Source: Candidatus Moduliflexus flocculans (GTDB taxonomy: Bacteria > Moduliflexota > Moduliflexia > Moduliflexales > Moduliflexaceae). Taken from it: a stretch of DNA of 55,092 nucleotides. Of the stretch, positions 44,038-52,712 are shown piece by piece (position 1 is the first letter of the stretch; each line of letters opens with the position of its first letter). The position numbers and the translations under genes were made by a program. The notes beneath the pieces were generated by a model. The model did not search any database, had not been told where the DNA came from, and saw nothing but the letters and a program-made list of their open reading frames with translations. The stretch is taken from assembly GCA_000739515.1 (NCBI GenBank), contig DF820455.1:1430484-1485575 (forward strand). Reading direction: 5' to 3'.

Positions 44038-46233
44038 CTATTTGATTGACGCATTCATCGTCCATAACGTGGTTGGCTCCTCAAATCCTGCCAATCGAAA
44101 TGCCCCTGCCAGGGTGAAGCGTGTGCGATGAACTTCGGATAGTTGTTCGAGCCCGACGGTGGAAATCATAATCCGGTTGGCGTCAGGAAACTCAGAAAGT
44201 CGAGCCGCAGATTCAATGCGATCTGTTTTGCCTACACCTTCAATTCGGCTGATTCGATGCACTTCCAGACCATACAAATCGCCATCTACGCCGACTCTCA
44301 CGCTGCCATAATGCAGGGCCAGCCGCAGTTGAATTTGCGTATCTATTGGACTGGATAAAAAGGTTTCAGCAACGGCAAACGCATCGTTCATCGAACTGAA
44401 CGCCGCCAAGAACCCATCTCCAGTGCCTTTCAGAAAAAATAAGGATTGCGAAAGCGCATGTGTGCGAATCCGCCGCAACATATTTCCAATTAATGTGCTG
44501 AAATGCGTATCTCCCTTATTCACAACATATTGCGTGGATTGGGCAACATCCAGCAAAAGAAGCGCGGCATCGCGCGTCGTCCCTTCCTGCGGATTCGAAA
44601 GCATGATCATGTTGGATGGCGACTTGCCTTGCGCGTTCTCCGCTGATTGCTGTGGCGCAAGACGGCCAGACGCATCAACGAGATTCAAATCGAGCAAGAC
44701 CTTCGCAATCGTTTCTTTGAATACGCCTGCATCAGGATAGCGAAGGGTTTGCAATTCTTTCTGGACATTGCGCGTTTCTTGCGGAATTTCCTTTTCTCGA
44801 AGCGCCCGATCAATCACTCGCGCCAATGGTTCGGGAATTTGCGGGTCTCGCTCTCGAATTGGCACAACCGGATGTGATGCAATCACCCCCATGTAATCGG
44901 AAATTGACGGACGATACCCTTGCTCTTTGCTCTTTTTTAATAATTGACTAAACCCGTCTCGCACCCATGTTCCGGTCAGGGCTTCATAAAAGACCGCCGC
45001 AATCGAAAATACATCTGTGGCCGGGTTCAAATATTTGTAATGAGTCAATTGTTCACGCGGCCAATACATTGGCTGTCCTAAAATATCTTCCGGCGTGGTA
45101 ATATCGGTGATGCCCGCTTCTTCAAAGGTTTTCGACAGATGAAAATCCGTAAGTTTCGCTAACCAGGAATCGCCTTTCTGCGTGATCAGAATGCTTTCCG
45201 GCGAAAGATCGCGATGAATAATTCCTTCCCATTCCCGAATCACGCCGCTGTTAGTGCGAGCGGACAGCCTGACTCGATGAGCGTATGCCAACCCTTCAAG
45301 CGTGCCAAGAATAATCGGGGCGAGTTCACGCAACGGCACGCGACCGGCGTGAGATTGGATGAATTTTTTTAATGTAATGCCATCAATAAATTCAAAAATG
45401 AAATAGAGCAGGTTTCCAGCGACACCATGCCCCAAAAACTGGACGATATGCCCATGTTTTAACTGGCGGATGATCACTAACTCTCGCTGCAAAATTTTGA
45501 GTTTATGCGGATTCACCATGACCCGAGGCGAAAAAATCTTAATCGCCACTAACTGGCCGGTTTTACTTTCTCTGGCTTTATACACCTCTCCCATTCGTCC
45601 TGTGCCGACTTTTTCCTCGATGACAAAGCCTTCGATTGAAATTGATTTCGTCTGCGGTTTCGATTCATGGGGCGTTTGTTGTTCTTGAGGAGCGCGTCTT
45701 TGTGCTGCGCCGGATTCAGAGGCGGGCTTGCTCCCGGTCTGGGCTTTTCGACAGGCCGCGCAGATATAACCGCCTTGCGGCGGCTGCGGCAGGCTGCGAA
45801 CCTCTGCGGTGACATCTCTGCCGCAACGAGCGCAGCGGATTGCTGCCGGAGTTTGCTGCGCCAATTGGTAATCCATCGTATCAAGCTGAATCGAGACCTT
45901 AATCCGGGTATCGCCAACGGAAATCTCATCGCCATCTTTAAGCAAGGTTTCATTAATCGGAGCTTGTTTGAATTCTTTGGGCAACGGAGTTTTTCCGCCG
46001 TAGCGCACGCCATTGACAATGACACCGTTTTTGCTGTTCAAATCGCGAAGTTTGCAGACAGGAGGCGCGATTTCAAGAAAGAAATGCTGTCGGGAAACAT
46101 AGAGGTCATTCGGAAGGGAGATATGCGCATCCGCAGCACGCCCGAACAGAAAACAATCCGGTTTGGTAAACACAAATCGTTTTCCTTTGGCTACACCTGA
46201 AGTCACCAGTAATTCAACTTTCATACGTGTCAC
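44038..46233 (-). CDS. FHA-zinc ribbon-pseudokinase-cyclase protein 2
   Basis: A 731-residue paralogue of the protein at 36117. The FHA domain has FLFGR, YVSRQHF and NSKNGVIVNG. A zinc ribbon (CARCGRD, then CAACRK, about 133-165) is extra. The kinase-like domain keeps GTGRMGEVYK, VAIK and HRD, but the catalytic loop reads HRDLSPES, losing the Lys and the metal-binding Asn, and DFG is DFH, so it is a probable pseudokinase. The cyclase-like domain keeps both metal Asp positions (LLLDVAQST, GTGDGF), although the transition-state Asn is His (GLEVHRISRI). The starting GTG at 46233 may be replaced by the ATG at 46224. Confidence 0.86.
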   Translation of the reverse strand: MTRMKVELLVTSGVAKGKRFVFTKPDCFLFGRAADAHISLPNDLYVSRQHFFLEIAPPVCKLRDLNSKNGVIVNGVRYGGKTPLPKEFKQAPINETLLKDGDEISVGDTRIKVSIQLDTMDYQLAQQTPAAIRCARCGRDVTAEVRSLPQPPQGGYICAACRKAQTGSKPASESGAAQRRAPQEQQTPHESKPQTKSISIEGFVIEEKVGTGRMGEVYKARESKTGQLVAIKIFSPRVMVNPHKLKILQRELVIIRQLKHGHIVQFLGHGVAGNLLYFIFEFIDGITLKKFIQSHAGRVPLRELAPIILGTLEGLAYAHRVRLSARTNSGVIREWEGIIHRDLSPESILITQKGDSWLAKLTDFHLSKTFEEAGITDITTPEDILGQPMYWPREQLTHYKYLNPATDVFSIAAVFYEALTGTWVRDGFSQLLKKSKEQGYRPSISDYMGVIASHPVVPIRERDPQIPEPLARVIDRALREKEIPQETRNVQKELQTLRYPDAGVFKETIAKVLLDLNLVDASGRLAPQQSAENAQGKSPSNMIMLSNPQEGTTRDAALLLLDVAQSTQYVVNKGDTHFSTLIGNMLRRIRTHALSQSLFFLKGTGDGFLAAFSSMNDAFAVAETFLSSPIDTQIQLRLALHYGSVRVGVDGDLYGLEVHRISRIEGVGKTDRIESAARLSEFPDANRIMISTVGLEQLSEVHRTRFTLAGAFRLAGFEEPTTLWTMNASIK

Positions 46234-46578
46234 ACACTATTAGGCGCTATTGGAAATATGGCGTATCTCTCTGCGTTTCACCTATCGTTGAGATACGGCT
46301 TCTACTCAGATCATGACAAGCCGAAGGCTCTGATCTCCTTCATCGCGATGCCAGCGTATCCGTTCGCTCTTTTTTGGACATCCATAACGAGGTGAAGTTA
46401 AACTCTCTCCCAGATATTGTTTTGCATTTTGCCTCCCCTGTCAAACGAATAATACGAACAAAAGAAAATTTTCTGTCAAGCATATTCTGCGAATTTCTGA
46501 GTTCTCTCGCTCAGAGATCGCCCCTCTGTGACGCATCTCTTGCATAGAAAAATAATGCAAGATCACGCCATAAAAAAA

Positions 46579-46608
46579 TTGACAACATTCTTGAGACTGG
46601 CGTAATTT
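46579..46608 (+). promoter_or_regulatory. Candidate promoter of the gene at 46730
   Basis: TTGACA at 46579-46584, an 18-base spacer and TAATTT at 46603-46608. On the opposite strand TTGACA-like boxes at 46444-46439 and 46479-46474 could serve the FHA gene ending at 44038. The rest of 46234-46729 has no gene, only AT-rich control sequence. Confidence 0.35.
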
Positions 46609-46729
46609 TTAACGGTAAATTACGAATGCGCGCGGCATGAAAACAGGAGTGTCAAATCTTGATTTGACGGCAACGTCGGGCGAAATTCAAATTTCACACG
46701 CCTGTTTTGTTTGCCTGGGAGAGAAGATT

Positions 46730-47119
46730 ATGATCATCTATCAGTCCCCATATTGCCAGATTGATTATCTGCCAGAACGACGATGCCTTATTCAAAACTG
46801 GCGCGGATTCGCAAAGTCCGCAGAATTTCGCGAGGCGATTCTAAAAACGATAGAATTTTTTGAGACACAAGGGAATCTTGCCTACATCATAAGCAATACC
46901 CAACATTCTGAAGTCGTGAAAAAAGAGGATGCCGAATGGGTGGCAACCTATGCCAATCCTCGCTTAGTGGCGCATGGTCTTCAAAAGATCGCGTTTATCG
47001 TGCCGACCAGTATTTTGCTCAAATGGTCGGTGGAGCATTTTCGGATAACATCTAAGGAAATACCAGTAATTCAATGGTTCGATGATCTCGAACAGGCAAT
47101 GCTTTGGATAAAAGACTGA
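46730..47119 (+). CDS. SpoIIAA/STAS-like small protein of unknown role
   Basis: This 129-residue protein starts MIIYQSPYCQIDYLPERRC and alternates short strands and helices (FREAILKTIEFFETQGN, AYIISNTQHSEVV, GLQKIAFIVPTS). This pattern resembles SpoIIAA-like STAS-superfamily proteins used in partner switching; similarity is by pattern only. The start at 46730 has GGGAGAG upstream; the in-frame extension to 46637 looks non-coding. It is the only plus-strand gene inside the kinase array and lies between WD40-kinase B and FHA protein 2, with three bases to the convergent stop of kinase B. A regulatory partner role is inference. Confidence 0.65.
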   Translation: MIIYQSPYCQIDYLPERRCLIQNWRGFAKSAEFREAILKTIEFFETQGNLAYIISNTQHSEVVKKEDAEWVATYANPRLVAHGLQKIAFIVPTSILLKWSVEHFRITSKEIPVIQWFDDLEQAMLWIKD

Positions 47120-47122
47120 GTC

Positions 47123-50100
47123 TTATTCTTCAGCGTGTTTTCCTGGCGCAAGCCTCCAATCGAATTCCCAATACCGCGCAATGCGGTCTCGCCCGCCAGA
47201 AACTAAGTAATGGCCGTCTGGCGTCAGCGAGATCGCTTCCACCGCATCCGTATGCCGTTCAAACACCCGCAAACATTCGCCCGTTGAAAGCTGCCAGACA
47301 CGAATCGTATGATCCCAGCCTCCCGAAATAGCAAACCGCCGATCCGGCGTCATGGCGACGGAGGTGACATAGCCGTCATGCCCGTGCAACACGCGCACGC
47401 ATTTTTTCCGCGCGACGCTCCAGAAACGGATTGTGCCATCTCGACTGCCAGAAAGGGCTAATCGCCCATCTGACGAGAGCGCGACGGAGGTCACATAATT
47501 CGTATGCCCTCGCAGCGTCTCGAGGCATTTGCCATTTGTCAACGACCAGAAGCGCAACGACGTATCCCAACTTCCGGAAAGCGCGTACCGCCCATCCGCC
47601 GACACCGCGACTGCCACCACGTCGCTCGTATGACCGCGAAAGACCCGCAGACATTTTGCCGTTGTCAACTCCGCTTCGCGATACGCATCCTCTAACGGCA
47701 CAATCATCCCTTCAAAGCCCTGCACATGTCTGCCGGGCGAAAGATACCAGAGCCGCAGCGTGGTGTCGGTGCTGCCGGAAATCGCAAATCGTCCGTCCGG
47801 GGTAATCGCAACCGCGCGGACATAATCTTCATGATCTTTGAAGACTTTTAAACATTCTCCCGTCGCTAACGCCCAGAGCCGCAAGGTGGTGTCCCAACTG
47901 CCGGAAAGGGCAAAATAGCGATCCGGCGATACCGCGACACACGACACGCTCCCACGATGCCCTTTTAATTCTCGCAAGCTGGTGCCATTTGCCAGCGTCC
48001 AGACACGGACAGTGCGGTCGCGCCCGCCTGACACGGCAAATCTGCCATCCGGCGTGACCGAAATTGAGGTAATAAAATCAGTGTGTCCTTCGATGTTTCG
48101 AATAAGCCGGCCTTCTCGAAGAGTTTTCCGCTGTAACTGCATCCCTAATTTCAAATTCAACGCTAACGCAGCGGGATCACGTTCATATCCTGGCACGGCT
48201 CTGGCTAAGGCTAAGAACGTATAGGCCGTCGCAATCTTTCCCTGATTCATGGCGGTGTCGGCGCGAGCGATATACTTCCCATAGCGTTCCTTGAACAGCA
48301 GCAATTCAGCATGCTCCTGCTGGCGACAGACCTGGAGTGTCGCGAGATAGCGCGGGGCATCAGCATCTACAGCCCAGATGCGAAATGTTTTATCTTTCCC
48401 TGCGGAAAAGGCAATGTGCCCGTCATCTGTCATGGCGGCAGCAGCAATGCTTTCGGCATGACCAGAAAGGATTCTCACACAGATCCCTGTTGCGCTATCC
48501 CAGACACGCAGGGTTTTATCCAGGCTGCCGGAGAGAATATATCGCGCATTCGGCGTGATGGCAACAGTTGAAATTTGCCCGTCATGTCCTGTGAACACAC
48601 GAAGGCATTCGCCTGTGCGCAGATTCCATAACCGGACGGTTTTATCCGCGCTGCCAGAGACCAGATGCGTGCCGGCGGAAGTGATGGCAAGCGCCGTGAC
48701 AATCTCCTGATGTCCTTCTAATACCCGAACTTCCTGCGTACTCTGCACATCCCAGACGCGCACACTAGCATCAAACCAATTCGAAATGAGCAAGCGTTCA
48801 TCATGCGTCATCACAATCACTGTCATCCAATTGCGATGTTTCCTGAAGCTCTGTAAGCCGCTTCCACCTTTAAACATCTCAAGCAATGCCTGCGTCTGAA
48901 GATCGGAAAAACAGAGTTTCTCTTTTTCGGAGAGAGCAATCGCAAATCGTCCATTGATCGAAACAGGAATCATTACAGCAGAACCGCCTTCATGCCAACA
49001 GAACGAAAAGTCGTCGCCAGTTAACTGGAAAAGGAGTTTTGATGTTTTTTCAACGACCTGAAGTTTTGCAAAATGCGTGGTGAGCGAGAGAGATTCTTTC
49101 GCGTTTGCGACAAACGAGCGAACATATTGGCCATCTTGAAGGCGCAACAAGCGGAGTTCCTCGCCATTGCCGATGATGATGGCGTTTTCACCTGGAGTCG
49201 GGATCACGCATTCCATCCAATGACTGAAGGCTTGCAACACACGAATGCATTCGCCAGTCGCCATATTCCACAGGCGCACCGTTCGATCTCGACTCGACGA
49301 GATTAATAATCGCCCATTTTTGGCCAGCGCGCAGGAAGTGACGGCGGCGGTATGCCCTTTCAGCAGATGAGCAATTTTTCCGGTGGAAACATTCCACACT
49401 CGAAGCGTCTTATCGCTGCTGCTGGAGACAACAAATCGCCCGTCTGGCGAAACTGCAAGCATCGTCACCACGCTGCCATGACCGCTGAATGAGTGGAGAA
49501 GACGTCCTAATGGCCACGAATAGATTCGTATCAGCCCATCCTGACACCCCGCAAAAATTTTCTGTCCATCCGGGCTGACGGCTAAGACCGAAATTCGGTC
49601 TTTTCCAGCTAATCGTTTCAGGTATTTTCCCGTCAGCACTTCCCACACCCGAACCGATTCCCCCCCGCAGGAAAAGAGATATTGTCCATCTGGCGTGACT
49701 GCCGCACTTTTAACAGGGTTCGTATGCCCTCGAAATTCCTGAAGCGATTCCCCTGTGCGAATATCCCACAATCGCAACGTCATATCCGCGCTGCCAGAGA
49801 TAATATGATTTCCGCCAGGGAGCATAATTATGGCATTTATCCCGTCTGTATGCCCGGTAAATGTCCGAAGGCAGCGCCCTGTGTCCAATTCCCAGAGAAC
49901 GAGATGCGAGCTTTTGCTATGAGATGAAAGGAGAAATTTTCCATCTGGCGTCAGGCCGACTGAGGTGGTCGTATTCGCCTGCCCTTTGCAATTCCATTGT
50001 TCATGCGCGGCATTCCAGATAAACGTCCAGAGCGTTTCGCCGGACGTCAAATCCCAGAGTTTAAACTCATGTTGATACCTCAGTAACGCCAACCGGCCAT

Positions 50101-51991
50101 CCGGCGTCAGCGTTGCGCTTTTGACATCGCTTTTTTCTCCAACAAATGTATGGAGGCAATGCGGCCAGGGAAACAGGATTTGCCCGTCAAGACTCCGGTT
50201 CTGCTGATTTACCAGGCTTCTTCGTTGTTGAAGCGCCTGGTCATCCGGCAGTAATTCTAACGCTTTTTCATACGAATCGCTTGCCTCGGCAAATTTCTCC
50301 TGCGCCATCTGCGCATCGCCTAATGCTCGCCAGATCGCGCTGTAGGGAATCACGGCGCCATGCTCGATGGTTTCAATCAATTCGCGTTCAGCCGCGTCAG
50401 CCGCCGCCTGTTCTGCGTAAATATTGGCTAAATACAATCCGGCGCGAGGGCTGGCCTGTTTCGCTTCTTTTAAGCGGCGAATAACTTCTTCATCATTAAT
50501 TTGCCGGTCTCGCCATTCGACTAACGCCTTATTATAGACCGATTCAGGATGATGGGGATCGAGTTTTAACGCTTCGTTGAATGCGGCTAACGCTTCGAAT
50601 TTTTGCCCTAAATCTAAGAGAGAAACCGCCCGATTATTTAAGGCGTTTGACCGAAGTTCTGTTGTTTGCGGCTCAGGGCGTTCATACGGTTTGCCAACCG
50701 CGCTGGCATAGATTTCAACGCACTGTTGACGGAGTTTCGCGATAGAGGCAGGTCGTTTTTCCGGATCCTTCTGTAAACACGTCAAGATCAAATTCGCAAG
50801 GTCTGCCGGAACATCCGTGCGAAACGCTCGCGGATCGGGGGGCGGCATAAATAAATGGCGTCCAATCATGACTTGCGCGGGTTCGCGCTGTTTGCCATCA
50901 TCAAATGGCCGACGCCCGCAGCAGAGTTCAAAAAGAATGCCCCCCAAGGCATAAATATCAGAGCGCGGATCGGCTTCTTTTGCTTTTCCCCATTGCTCAG
51001 GGGCGCTATATTCCGGCGTCCCTAAGTCTGAACCGGTAATGGTCATGCTCAAGCCGGCCACGCCGACCGGCAATGTCACTGATTGCGTTTCGATATCTTG
51101 TTCCTTTTGATGCCGCACGATTCCAAAATCCGTCACATGCAGCCTGCCATCGCTCGACAGCAGCAAGTTTCCGGGTTTCACATCCCGATGCGCCGCCACG
51201 CCATTTTGATACGCATAGCCTAATCCATCACATGCTTGAATAATGAAATCAAGAATTTTCCCCCACTCTCCCGGCTGGATTTTTTTGGCTTTGATCCAAT
51301 CTTTCAGGCTTCCGCCACTGATATAATCCATGAAGACACATGGAATCCCGCCCAATTCACGGACATACCAGCATTGCACAATATTCGGATGCATCCCTAA
51401 ATTCACCCATATCTGGGCTTCACGGATGAAACGCGCCTTGAATATCTCACTGGCTTCAGAATAGGAAAGCGGCATTTTGACGGCCAACTCGACATCCCAT
51501 TCGCGATGGCGGACATTGTACACAATGCCCATGCCTCCGCGCCCGACAACCCCTTTGACTTCATATTTCCCATCAACGACCGCTCCAACTTTCCAATGCA
51601 GTTTTTCTTGAAGCGCTTCGACTTCCTTTCGGAAAGATGGGGCCGAAGGGCTGAACGGTTCGACCGATTCGCTTTCTTGTGTGCGCTTTTCTGCGAATGC
51701 TTCAAGCTCGTCAGAAAGGCTTAATACGGAGAACGATTGCTTCGTTTCCTGAGTAATTGAGGCCGTCAGCGAGGAAAAAATCTCTTGATGCGAAATTTCA
51801 TCATCGTCCCATTCCTCCTCGTGTTCATTAAAAAACGGGGCTTGAGGTTGAGGAGAATACATCCAGCGGCCAGTAAGCGTCGGATCAAAATCCTCGTCTT
51901 TTTCATCGGAAAACATGGCAGTCAGGTCTTTGGCGGCTTGTTCTTGTTTTTTTTCCGAAGGATGTGGAACTTCTGATTTCTTTTCGTCCAT
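47123..51991 (-). CDS. WD40-kinase B: Ser/Thr kinase-TPR-21xWD40 protein
   Basis: A 1622-residue paralogue of WD40-kinase A. The acidic leader (1-130) is rich in Glu/Asp. The kinase (about 140-430) is complete: GRGGMGIVYNV, LAVKMPL, HRDVKPGNLLL and DFGIVR. TPR-like helices (about 445-600) follow, then 14 blade units, of which two (around residues 950-1030) are very degenerate, then a hinge with ARAVPGYERDPAALALN, then seven WD40 units, one carrying an insertion (MIVPLEDAYREAEL). Helical hinge and 14 + 7 layout are shared with A. The leader differs fully from A, suggesting different partners. No membrane segment is present. It is the most upstream gene of the minus-strand array. Confidence 0.9.
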   Translation of the reverse strand: MDEKKSEVPHPSEKKQEQAAKDLTAMFSDEKDEDFDPTLTGRWMYSPQPQAPFFNEHEEEWDDDEISHQEIFSSLTASITQETKQSFSVLSLSDELEAFAEKRTQESESVEPFSPSAPSFRKEVEALQEKLHWKVGAVVDGKYEVKGVVGRGGMGIVYNVRHREWDVELAVKMPLSYSEASEIFKARFIREAQIWVNLGMHPNIVQCWYVRELGGIPCVFMDYISGGSLKDWIKAKKIQPGEWGKILDFIIQACDGLGYAYQNGVAAHRDVKPGNLLLSSDGRLHVTDFGIVRHQKEQDIETQSVTLPVGVAGLSMTITGSDLGTPEYSAPEQWGKAKEADPRSDIYALGGILFELCCGRRPFDDGKQREPAQVMIGRHLFMPPPDPRAFRTDVPADLANLILTCLQKDPEKRPASIAKLRQQCVEIYASAVGKPYERPEPQTTELRSNALNNRAVSLLDLGQKFEALAAFNEALKLDPHHPESVYNKALVEWRDRQINDEEVIRRLKEAKQASPRAGLYLANIYAEQAAADAAERELIETIEHGAVIPYSAIWRALGDAQMAQEKFAEASDSYEKALELLPDDQALQQRRSLVNQQNRSLDGQILFPWPHCLHTFVGEKSDVKSATLTPDGRLALLRYQHEFKLWDLTSGETLWTFIWNAAHEQWNCKGQANTTTSVGLTPDGKFLLSSHSKSSHLVLWELDTGRCLRTFTGHTDGINAIIMLPGGNHIISGSADMTLRLWDIRTGESLQEFRGHTNPVKSAAVTPDGQYLFSCGGESVRVWEVLTGKYLKRLAGKDRISVLAVSPDGQKIFAGCQDGLIRIYSWPLGRLLHSFSGHGSVVTMLAVSPDGRFVVSSSSDKTLRVWNVSTGKIAHLLKGHTAAVTSCALAKNGRLLISSSRDRTVRLWNMATGECIRVLQAFSHWMECVIPTPGENAIIIGNGEELRLLRLQDGQYVRSFVANAKESLSLTTHFAKLQVVEKTSKLLFQLTGDDFSFCWHEGGSAVMIPVSINGRFAIALSEKEKLCFSDLQTQALLEMFKGGSGLQSFRKHRNWMTVIVMTHDERLLISNWFDASVRVWDVQSTQEVRVLEGHQEIVTALAITSAGTHLVSGSADKTVRLWNLRTGECLRVFTGHDGQISTVAITPNARYILSGSLDKTLRVWDSATGICVRILSGHAESIAAAAMTDDGHIAFSAGKDKTFRIWAVDADAPRYLATLQVCRQQEHAELLLFKERYGKYIARADTAMNQGKIATAYTFLALARAVPGYERDPAALALNLKLGMQLQRKTLREGRLIRNIEGHTDFITSISVTPDGRFAVSGGRDRTVRVWTLANGTSLRELKGHRGSVSCVAVSPDRYFALSGSWDTTLRLWALATGECLKVFKDHEDYVRAVAITPDGRFAISGSTDTTLRLWYLSPGRHVQGFEGMIVPLEDAYREAELTTAKCLRVFRGHTSDVVAVAVSADGRYALSGSWDTSLRFWSLTNGKCLETLRGHTNYVTSVALSSDGRLALSGSRDGTIRFWSVARKKCVRVLHGHDGYVTSVAMTPDRRFAISGGWDHTIRVWQLSTGECLRVFERHTDAVEAISLTPDGHYLVSGGRDRIARYWEFDWRLAPGKHAEE

Positions 51992-52010
51992 TATCGTCCG
52001 ATTTAATAGA

Positions 52011-52092
52011 CATTATTGGAAATAAAAAAATCAATCCGAAATTCCCCTCCAGGGAGGGGCAAGGGGTGGGTAAACGCTTATTTCCAATAATG
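52011..52092. repeat. Inverted-repeat element enclosing palindromic repeat family 1
   Basis: CATTATTGGAAATA at 52011-52024 pairs perfectly with 52079-52092. The interior (about 52042-52070) is a family 1 unit in inverse orientation, CCCCTCCAGGGAGGGG plus CAAGGGGTGGG. The same core stands without these arms at 1-27 and in hsdR. Confidence 0.8.
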
Positions 52093-52117
52093 CCTAATGG
52101 TTATAAGAAATTATTTC

Positions 52118-52195
52118 GGAGCGCCAACGCTTGCGTTGGCAACATAATGACGCCATGTCAGACATTGGGCGAGCTGACTCACTCGTTGGCGCTCC
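52118..52195. repeat. Inverted repeat with GGAGCGCCAACG arms
   Basis: GGAGCGCCAACG at 52118-52129 pairs exactly with 52184-52195. The first arm is also part of the palindrome GCCAACGCTTGCGTTGGC. It lies at the 3' end of the convergently oriented Nudix gene, so it could act as a terminator, although no U-run follows. Confidence 0.6.
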
Positions 52196-52220
52196 TGAGA
52201 CCTGCGGCGCGACCTCACGC

Positions 52221-52673
52221 TCAGAACAACCGTTGAACATCGCGAACCATTGCCGCGACTTCTTTGAACTTCAACAACTTACAGGCGTCTTCAGGCGTGA
52301 CCCAGCGCCGTTGTCGAACCATTTTTTCAGGCCAATCGTCGAAAATATCGGTGACTTCAAAGGGAAAGACTTCGATATGGCATACGCTATCCCACTTTTC
52401 CCGCGAATACGAGCCAAGCGCCTGCGTTCCGACACGACCGCCAATGCCGGCTTCTTCGAACGCCTCTTTGACGGCGGAATCTTGAGGGGACATGCCAGGT
52501 TCAATAATTCCTTTCGGCAAAATCCAGCGCTTTCGCCGACGAGACGTGATCAACAGAATTTCTAATCCGGCGGCGGTGCGGCGGAACGGCAACACCGCCG
52601 ATTGTTGATACCAGTAAGTTGGCTTTCGCATCCTCATCTGTTGTGCCTTTTTCTTCTTTACACGTTTGCTCAT
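52221..52673 (-). CDS. Nudix hydrolase (DIPP-like)
   Basis: This 150-residue Nudix protein has the box GIIEPGMSPQDSAVKEAFEE, extended by AGI. Its first Glu is Met and the Arg is Lys, as in the DIPP-like branch that reads PKG...GMSP. The two Glu of the EE pair that bind metal are kept. These enzymes hydrolyse diphosphoinositol polyphosphates, Ap(n)A or other nucleoside diphosphate derivatives; the substrate here is unknown. The N-terminus is very basic (MSKRVKKKKAQQMRMRK). The gene is divergent from the secreted protein gene at 52713. Confidence 0.85.
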   Translation of the reverse strand: MSKRVKKKKAQQMRMRKPTYWYQQSAVLPFRRTAAGLEILLITSRRRKRWILPKGIIEPGMSPQDSAVKEAFEEAGIGGRVGTQALGSYSREKWDSVCHIEVFPFEVTDIFDDWPEKMVRQRRWVTPEDACKLLKFKEVAAMVRDVQRLF

Positions 52674-52712
52674 CTTTTTTTATTGACAATTTCTTCTCTC
52701 GAAAGTGTCTTC

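Noticed and set aside
38500..51000. Long runs of DNA-level repeats in the kinase genes
   Set aside because: These reflect WD40 protein repeats of about 126 bp in coding frame, not mobile or CRISPR repeats.
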